From NCBI GenBank assembly GCA_934643825.1, contig CAKUCW010000009.1, forward strand, positions 1-64,000: a stretch of DNA of 64,000 nucleotides, in the 5' to 3' direction. The position numbers were made by a program, and so were the translations under genes. The notes under the pieces are model-generated. The model saw only the letters and a program-made list of their open reading frames with translations, ran no database searches and had not been told where the DNA came from. Shown here in pieces: positions 59,432 to 64,000 of the stretch (the stretch's first letter is position 1; each line of letters opens with the position of its first letter). The stretch comes from an uncultured Clostridia bacterium (GTDB taxonomy: Bacteria; Bacillota; Clostridia; Christensenellales; Aristaeellaceae).

Positions 59432-60565
59432 ATGATGAAGCGAGCGAAACGAATCTGTGACAAAACGGTGGTTGTGCTGATGGTGCTTCTGCTCATCATG
59501 GGGCTGATTACGCTCTTCAGTGCCACCTATTATCAGAAAGCCGCATCGGGCGATGCGCTCGCGGCGGTCAAGAAGCAGCTCATTGGTGTGGCGCTCGGCG
59601 TTGCGGCGTGCGCGATTCTCTCGCGTGTGCCGTATCGCTTTTTCAGGCGTCCCCGAGTGACGCTGCTTTTATTGGCGATCAGCGCACTTTTGCTGATTCT
59701 GGTCATCATTCCGGGAATCGGCGTGAGCATCAACGGTTCAAGGCGATGGCTGAATATCGGCGGACTGAGCATGCAGCCTTCCGAGTTTGCCAAGTACGCG
59801 ATGGTTATTTTCATGGCAGGCGCACTGGATCGAAGGAGCGAAGCGCTGGGCAATCTGTTCACAGGCGTTGCGCCGCTGCTGCTGATCCCCGGCGTGATGT
59901 TTCTGCTGATTCTGGAACAGCCCAACCTTTCGACCGGCGGCAGCATCCTGATCTGTGCGCTGGTGATGCTCTTTGCGGCGGGACTGAAAAAGCGGCACAT
60001 GGCACTGCTGGGCGTCAGCGGATTTTGTCTGGGCGCGTTTTACGCGTGGAGTGCACCGTATCGGCGGGAGAGGCTCCTTTCCTTCCGTGACCCATTCGCT
60101 AAAATGAGCGACGAAGGCTATCAGCTCTCGCAATCGCTCATTGCGCTGGGGTCGGGAGGCTTGTTTGGCATGGGGCTGGGGCAGGGCAGACAGAAATTTG
60201 CCTATCTGCCCTATCCCGAATCGGATTTCATCTTTGCCATTGTCGGCGAGGACTTCGGGCTGATGGGCTGCCTGACGGTGATCGCGCTGTTCGTGTTATT
60301 TGTCTTTGCCGGACTGCGCATTTCGCTGAATTGCCGGGATCGGTTCGGCTGTCTGCTTGGCGCGGGCATCACGTCCATGATCGGGATTCAGGCGTTTATC
60401 AACATGGGCGTCGTGACGGGCATTCTGCCGACGACCGGTCTGCCGCTTCCGTTTTTCAGCGCGGGCGGCACATCGGTCAGCATGATCATGGCGGCAGTCG
60501 GCATTTTGCTGAGCATATCAAGGGAAAACGGCGCACAAATTCAGAGGGCGGGAGGACAGGCATGA
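59432..60565 (+). CDS. ftsW: SEDS-family peptidoglycan polymerase FtsW/SpoVE
   Basis: SEDS proteins polymerise lipid II into glycan strands together with a class B PBP, here encoded two operon positions upstream. The 377-residue protein has about ten membrane helices, GSRRWLNIGGLSMQPSEFAK (~102-121), a large loop with RLLSFRDPF (~212), and the C-terminal TGLPLPFFSAGGTS (~335-348). The usual QPDxGT motif reads EQPNLSTG (~166-173), an unusual version. AAAGGAG is seven bases before ATG 59432. murG, the usual next gene, is absent; ftsQ overlaps by four bases. Confidence 0.93.
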   Translation: MMKRAKRICDKTVVVLMVLLLIMGLITLFSATYYQKAASGDALAAVKKQLIGVALGVAACAILSRVPYRFFRRPRVTLLLLAISALLLILVIIPGIGVSINGSRRWLNIGGLSMQPSEFAKYAMVIFMAGALDRRSEALGNLFTGVAPLLLIPGVMFLLILEQPNLSTGGSILICALVMLFAAGLKKRHMALLGVSGFCLGAFYAWSAPYRRERLLSFRDPFAKMSDEGYQLSQSLIALGSGGLFGMGLGQGRQKFAYLPYPESDFIFAIVGEDFGLMGCLTVIALFVLFVFAGLRISLNCRDRFGCLLGAGITSMIGIQAFINMGVVTGILPTTGLPLPFFSAGGTSVSMIMAAVGILLSISRENGAQIQRAGGQA

Positions 60566-61398
60566 GATACAAGAAGCGCAAAAAGGCGGCGTCGCGGGTC
60601 ATGGTGATGGCTGTGCTGGTCATTACGGTGCTGGCGGTGCTGTTTGTTCTGGCGAGCAGCCAGGTGTTCAAGGTGCGAAATGTGCTGGTTGTAGGCAACC
60701 GCAATCTGCTCAAGGAAGAGATTGTTGCGCAGAGCGGCATACAGATCGGGGATAATCTGCTTTCACTGAGCGATGCCGAACTGAAGAAAAGACTGGAAAA
60801 GAACCGATATATCGAGTATATCGGGCATGAGTTCGATTATCGAGGCACGCTGACGCTCAGAATCAACGAGCGCTTGGGCATGGGCGTGGTCAACGCATAC
60901 GGACGATATTATGTGCTGGATGCATCGGGCGTCGTGCTGGAATGCACGGGAAGCCAGTTTCCGGACACCGTTGCGGGACCGACCATCAGCGGACTTTTGA
61001 TGGACAACAACAATCGCGTGGTGGTGGTGATTGGCGAAAAGCTCCCCGTGCGCGACAGCGGGCAGCTGGAAAGCATGGAGCGGGTGCTGACTGAGCTGGA
61101 CAACATCGGGATGCTGGGCAGAATATCGCAGCTGGATGTGAAGAATCTGGATAACCTGTATCTGATGACGACGGACGGCGTGAGAATTGTTCTGGGCGAC
61201 GCGTCGAGCCTGCGCACCAAGCTGCTGATTGCACGCGAGGTGCTGTCTGTGCGCGAACCGCTGGGCATGGTTCGCGGTTCTAAAATCGACGTTTCCAGCG
61301 GAAGAGAAGCGCATTACATTCCCGATACGCTTCCGACCGTTACCCCCGTGCCGACCGCAACACCCACGCCTGCCCCCGCAGAAACGCCCGAAAATTGA
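60562..61398 (+). CDS. ftsQ: Cell division protein FtsQ/DivIB
   Basis: FtsQ/DivIB holds the FtsL-DivIC complex at the septum. The 278-residue protein has a basic cytoplasmic start, a membrane helix (VMVMAVLVITVLAVLFVLA, ~13-31), a POTRA domain (FKVRNVLVVGNRNLLKEEI, ~36-54, through RINERLGMGVV) and a beta domain (~115-245). It ends in a Pro/Thr-rich tail (~255-278, TPVPTATPTPAPAETP) that is probably extended outside the membrane. ATG 60562 overlaps the ftsW TGA and follows GGGAGGACAGGC. A separate promoter for ftsA lies just downstream. Confidence 0.9.
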   Translation: MRYKKRKKAASRVMVMAVLVITVLAVLFVLASSQVFKVRNVLVVGNRNLLKEEIVAQSGIQIGDNLLSLSDAELKKRLEKNRYIEYIGHEFDYRGTLTLRINERLGMGVVNAYGRYYVLDASGVVLECTGSQFPDTVAGPTISGLLMDNNNRVVVVIGEKLPVRDSGQLESMERVLTELDNIGMLGRISQLDVKNLDNLYLMTTDGVRIVLGDASSLRTKLLIAREVLSVREPLGMVRGSKIDVSSGREAHYIPDTLPTVTPVPTATPTPAPAETPEN

Positions 61399-61437
61399 AA
61401 AAATGGACGGAAATGGAACAAAATTTGCTCAAGTGGG

Positions 61438-61466
61438 TTGAAAGAAAGAGCATAATCGGTTACAAT
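61438..61466 (+). promoter_or_regulatory. Promoter for ftsA-ftsZ
   Basis: TTGAAA (61438-61443), 17 bases, then TACAAT (61461-61466), giving a leader of about 80 bases with a small hairpin (CGCCCTTTTGGGGCG, ~61504). It would allow ftsA and ftsZ to be expressed separately from the mraZ promoter. Confidence 0.75.
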
Positions 61467-61553
61467 AAACTCGCATAATAATAGCAAATCAGATGATATC
61501 TTGCGCCCTTTTGGGGCGAATTTACATGCGGGCAGACAGGAGCATGAGATCGT

Positions 61554-62732
61554 ATGATGAAAAAAGCGACGGCGGTTCTGGACTTTGGCACATCCAAAGT
61601 GCTGGTATTGCTTGCGGAGGAGAGCGCGTATCAGAAGGTGACGATTACATCGGCGGGCATGGCGCAGTATGACGGCTTCATGAACGGCGAATGGAATGCC
61701 CCCTCGGAGGTTTCCGATGCGATTGCCAGCGCGATCGAAGCGGCTGAAAACAAAGTCGGAACCCATATCAAAGAGGTTTACGTGGGCGTACCGGGCGAGT
61801 TCGTTCGGGTATATGTGATCGAATCGAGCGTTGCGCTTCAGGGAGCAGACCCCAAGGTCACCAGCGCGGACGTCGAAAAACTGCAAAGACAGGCGACCGA
61901 AATGCTCGACCGCCCGACGGGCGTCATTATCCACCGTTCTCCGGCGTGGTTCAAGGTGGACGGCGGGCAGAAAACGCTTGAGCCGGTCGATCAGAAGGGC
62001 TCGACGCTGGAGGGCATGATCGGCTTTGTTCTGGCGGATCAGTTCTTCATCAATGACGTGACGGAGAGGCTCAAGGAACTGGGAATTGAAGTGCGCGGCT
62101 TCTTCTCCACCTCGGTGGGAGAGGCGATGCAGATGATCCCGTTTGAAGAGCGCGACCATACGGCAATCCTTGTGGATGTGGGTTACCTGTCCACGGAGGT
62201 GATGGCGGTAGAGGGCGATGCGCTCATCTGGCAGAAGGTTCTGCCGGTCGGCGGCGCACATATCACGCTGGATCTGACCTATGGATTGGAAAAGCCCTTT
62301 GACATGTGCGAAAAGATCAAGCGGGCTTACACATTCAATGCGCCGAAGAATACGCAGATCGAGGTTCAGGGCGAGAACGGGCAGATGGAGAGCTTCTCCG
62401 GCGAGCAGGTGAGCATGATCATCGATGCACGCGTGGATGAAATGCTTGAAATGATCGACGACGCCATCAAAAAGAGCGGTATCCGGCTGGGCAACTGGTC
62501 AAACGTTTACTTTACAGGCGGCGGATTGATGCCGATGGCTGGCGCAAGGGTTTACGCGGCGGGCAAGCTTTCCAGAAACGTTCGCGAAGCGGCAGCCAAG
62601 ACCGTTAAACTCAAGCCCGCGCAGATTTACGCAAGCGGCAGCGGACTGCTCGAACTGGTATACAATACCATCGAACAGGAAGAGCAGGATGAAGGACTGC
62701 TGGATCGCATCAAGCGGGTCTTCCGTAAGTAA
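61554..62732 (+). CDS. ftsA: Cell division protein FtsA
   Basis: FtsA is an actin-like ATPase that ties FtsZ to the membrane. The 392-residue protein starts [19 protein letters not shown], the FtsA phosphate-1 motif, and has the second phosphate motif [10 protein letters not shown] (~207) and the adenosine motif [13 protein letters not shown] (~320). The C-terminal amphipathic helix ([12 protein letters not shown]) is the membrane target sequence. It is somewhat divergent and shorter than the E. coli protein. ATG 61554 follows CAGGAG by about eleven bases; ATG 61557 is equally possible. ftsZ starts 43 bases later. Confidence 0.9.
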   Translation: MMKKATAVLDFGTSKVLVLLAEESAYQKVTITSAGMAQYDGFMNGEWNAPSEVSDAIASAIEAAENKVGTHIKEVYVGVPGEFVRVYVIESSVALQGADPKVTSADVEKLQRQATEMLDRPTGVIIHRSPAWFKVDGGQKTLEPVDQKGSTLEGMIGFVLADQFFINDVTERLKELGIEVRGFFSTSVGEAMQMIPFEERDHTAILVDVGYLSTEVMAVEGDALIWQKVLPVGGAHITLDLTYGLEKPFDMCEKIKRAYTFNAPKNTQIEVQGENGQMESFSGEQVSMIIDARVDEMLEMIDDAIKKSGIRLGNWSNVYFTGGGLMPMAGARVYAAGKLSRNVREAAAKTVKLKPAQIYASGSGLLELVYNTIEQEEQDEGLLDRIKRVFRK

Positions 62733-62775
62733 TAAACCGGTTTTTATTGAAAGCGAAACAAAAGGGGGATTTCCT

Positions 62776-64000
62776 GTGTTTGAAATTGAAATGGACGAGC
62801 GTCCGGCAGCTTCCATCAAGGTCGTCGGCTGTGGCGGCGGCGGCGGAAACGCGCTGAACCGCATGGTTGACTGCGGCGTGACCGGCGTTGACTTTATTGC
62901 CGTCAATACCGACGGTCAGGCCCTGCGGACGAGCCGCGCGGCGACCATGATCCAGATCGGCGAAAAGCTGACGAAGGGCTTGGGTGCGGGCGCTACGCCG
63001 GAAATCGGCAAAAAAGCTGCTGAGGAAAGCCGCGAGGAGATCGCCAGCGCACTCAAGGGTGCGGATCTGGTGTTCGTAACCGCGGGCATGGGCGGCGGCA
63101 CCGGCACAGGCGCGGCTCCCGTTGTCGCGGAGATTGCGCGTGATATGGGCATTCTGACCATCGCGGTTGTCACCAAGCCGTTTGCGTTTGAAGGCAAGAC
63201 GCGCATGCGCAAGGCTGAATCCGGTATCGACGAGCTGAAGCAGCGCGTGGATACGCTGGTTGTCATCCCGAACGAGCGCCTGCTTCAGGTTTGCCCGAAG
63301 GGAACGAGCTTCAAGGGCGCGTTCAACTTTGCGGATGACGTGCTTCGTCAGGGCATTCAGGGTATTTCCGACCTCATCAGCCAGACGGGTATCATCAACC
63401 TGGACTTTGCGGATGTCAAGGCGGTTATGGAATCCGGCGGCATGGCACATCTGGGCATCGGCGTCGGCAAGGGCGAAAAGGCGATGGCGGATGCCGCCCA
63501 GAACGCGATTTCTTCTCCGATGCTTGAAACCAGCATCGACGGTGCGCGTGCCGTGCTGATTAACGTGACCTGTAATTCCAATTGCAGCATCGTGGATATT
63601 AACGATGCGGTCGAGATGATCACCGCCGCTGCGGACAGCGAGGCAAACATCATTTTCGGCGCGAGCATCGACGATGCGCTTGAGGATGAGGTGCATATCA
63701 CGGTGATCGCGACCGGTTTTGAAAAAGTGCCGTTCCCGCCGCGTGCGAGCAGCATCGAGCGTCCGGCGACGCTTCCGTCTCAGGCGCCGTATGTGCCGCA
63801 GAGCTACACGCCGAGCTATCAGCCGCAGGGCATGCCGCGTGGCAACTATCGCTATGACCCGGCCTATCAGCCGGTGACGGCGGGTTATGCTGCACCACAG
63901 CAGGGCGCGATGGCTGGCGAACCGGAAGTGCCTGCGTTCGTCAATGAAGGCGTATCCGGGCAGCGCGTGTCCCCCTACGCGACGATGCCTGACATGCCCG
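62776..64000 (+). CDS. ftsZ: Cell division protein FtsZ (cut off by the window end)
   Basis: FtsZ is the tubulin-like GTPase that forms the division ring. The visible 408 residues start [20 protein letters not shown], with GTG 62776 seven bases after AAAGGGGG. The GTP-binding loops are intact: [13 protein letters not shown] (~18), the tubulin signature [13 protein letters not shown] (~108) and [10 protein letters not shown] (~185). After ~325 the tail is disordered and rich in Pro, Tyr and Gln ([24 protein letters not shown]); the C-terminal FtsA-binding peptide is beyond the window. It probably shares the ftsA promoter. Confidence 0.95.
   Translation, partial: MFEIEMDERPAASIKVVGCGGGGGNALNRMVDCGVTGVDFIAVNTDGQALRTSRAATMIQIGEKLTKGLGAGATPEIGKKAAEESREEIASALKGADLVFVTAGMGGGTGTGAAPVVAEIARDMGILTIAVVTKPFAFEGKTRMRKAESGIDELKQRVDTLVVIPNERLLQVCPKGTSFKGAFNFADDVLRQGIQGISDLISQTGIINLDFADVKAVMESGGMAHLGIGVGKGEKAMADAAQNAISSPMLETSIDGARAVLINVTCNSNCSIVDINDAVEMITAAADSEANIIFGASIDDALEDEVHITVIATGFEKVPFPPRASSIERPATLPSQAPYVPQSYTPSYQPQGMPRGNYRYDPAYQPVTAGYAAPQQGAMAGEPEVPAFVNEGVSGQRVSPYATMPDMP

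Overview
The window looks like a chromosomal segment of a spore-forming, low-redox Firmicute (class Clostridia; a Christensenellales-like gut lineage is my best guess, not proven). The clues are: visibly GC-rich coding sequence with strong AGGAGG ribosome binding sites and frequent TTG/GTG starts; sigma-A type promoters (TTGACA-17-TATAAT); class III fructose-bisphosphatase and type III glutamine synthetase; CotF-like coat proteins, a Spo0E-like phosphatase and a probable raiA-type RNA next to comFC; and a MurE with the DNPR signature of meso-diaminopimelate peptidoglycan. There is no phage, no insertion sequence and no CRISPR array.

Layout. 1-4200: tRNA-Lys, a GH3 beta-glucosidase with permuted domain order (with a possible LacI remnant upstream), and a membrane-anchored metallophosphoesterase with degraded metal ligands. 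4500-11340: radA followed closely by a cysteine desulfidase-like gene, a three-subunit molybdenum hydroxylase (FAD, 2Fe-2S, Mo subunits) and a MocA-like nucleotidyltransferase, probably one transcription unit. 11400-16350: MATE exporter, LysR regulator, a secreted FMN/FAD reductase, tRNA-Ser. 16490-20300: a radical SAM enzyme overlapping a secreted C39-like peptidase, then an autoregulated GntR-ABC transporter operon. 20300-29100: repeats, coat proteins, nitroreductase, aminopeptidase C, csoR-copA with copZ fused to copA, glutamine synthetase III. 29200-33200: tilS-hpt-ftsH. 33300-47900: housekeeping genes (PHP phosphatase, VanW protein, RidA, Fbp, Spo0E-like, HAD, ACT/PFL pair, PepF, two unknowns, a HAD-thymidylate kinase fusion, MnmA, DUF5662-like, a signal-less NlpC/P60 lysin). 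47900-51850: repeat array, zinc-ribbon protein, raiA-like RNA, comFC, recD2, all on the minus strand after the array. 52000-64000: division and cell-wall cluster mraZ-ftsL-pbp-murE-mraY-murD-ftsW-ftsQ-ftsA-ftsZ, in which rsmH, murF and murG are missing from their usual slots; ftsZ runs off the window.

Two dispersed intergenic repeat families stand out. R1 (about 70-90 bp, ending in a GCGGGCTCAGCCCGC hairpin) occurs at least nine times, often in tandem and touching stop codons. R2 (about 123 bp) occurs twice, with a covarying stem, and each copy is bracketed by a locus-specific pair of hairpin direct repeats. All coordinates were read by eye; family names rest on motif recognition, not on database searches.
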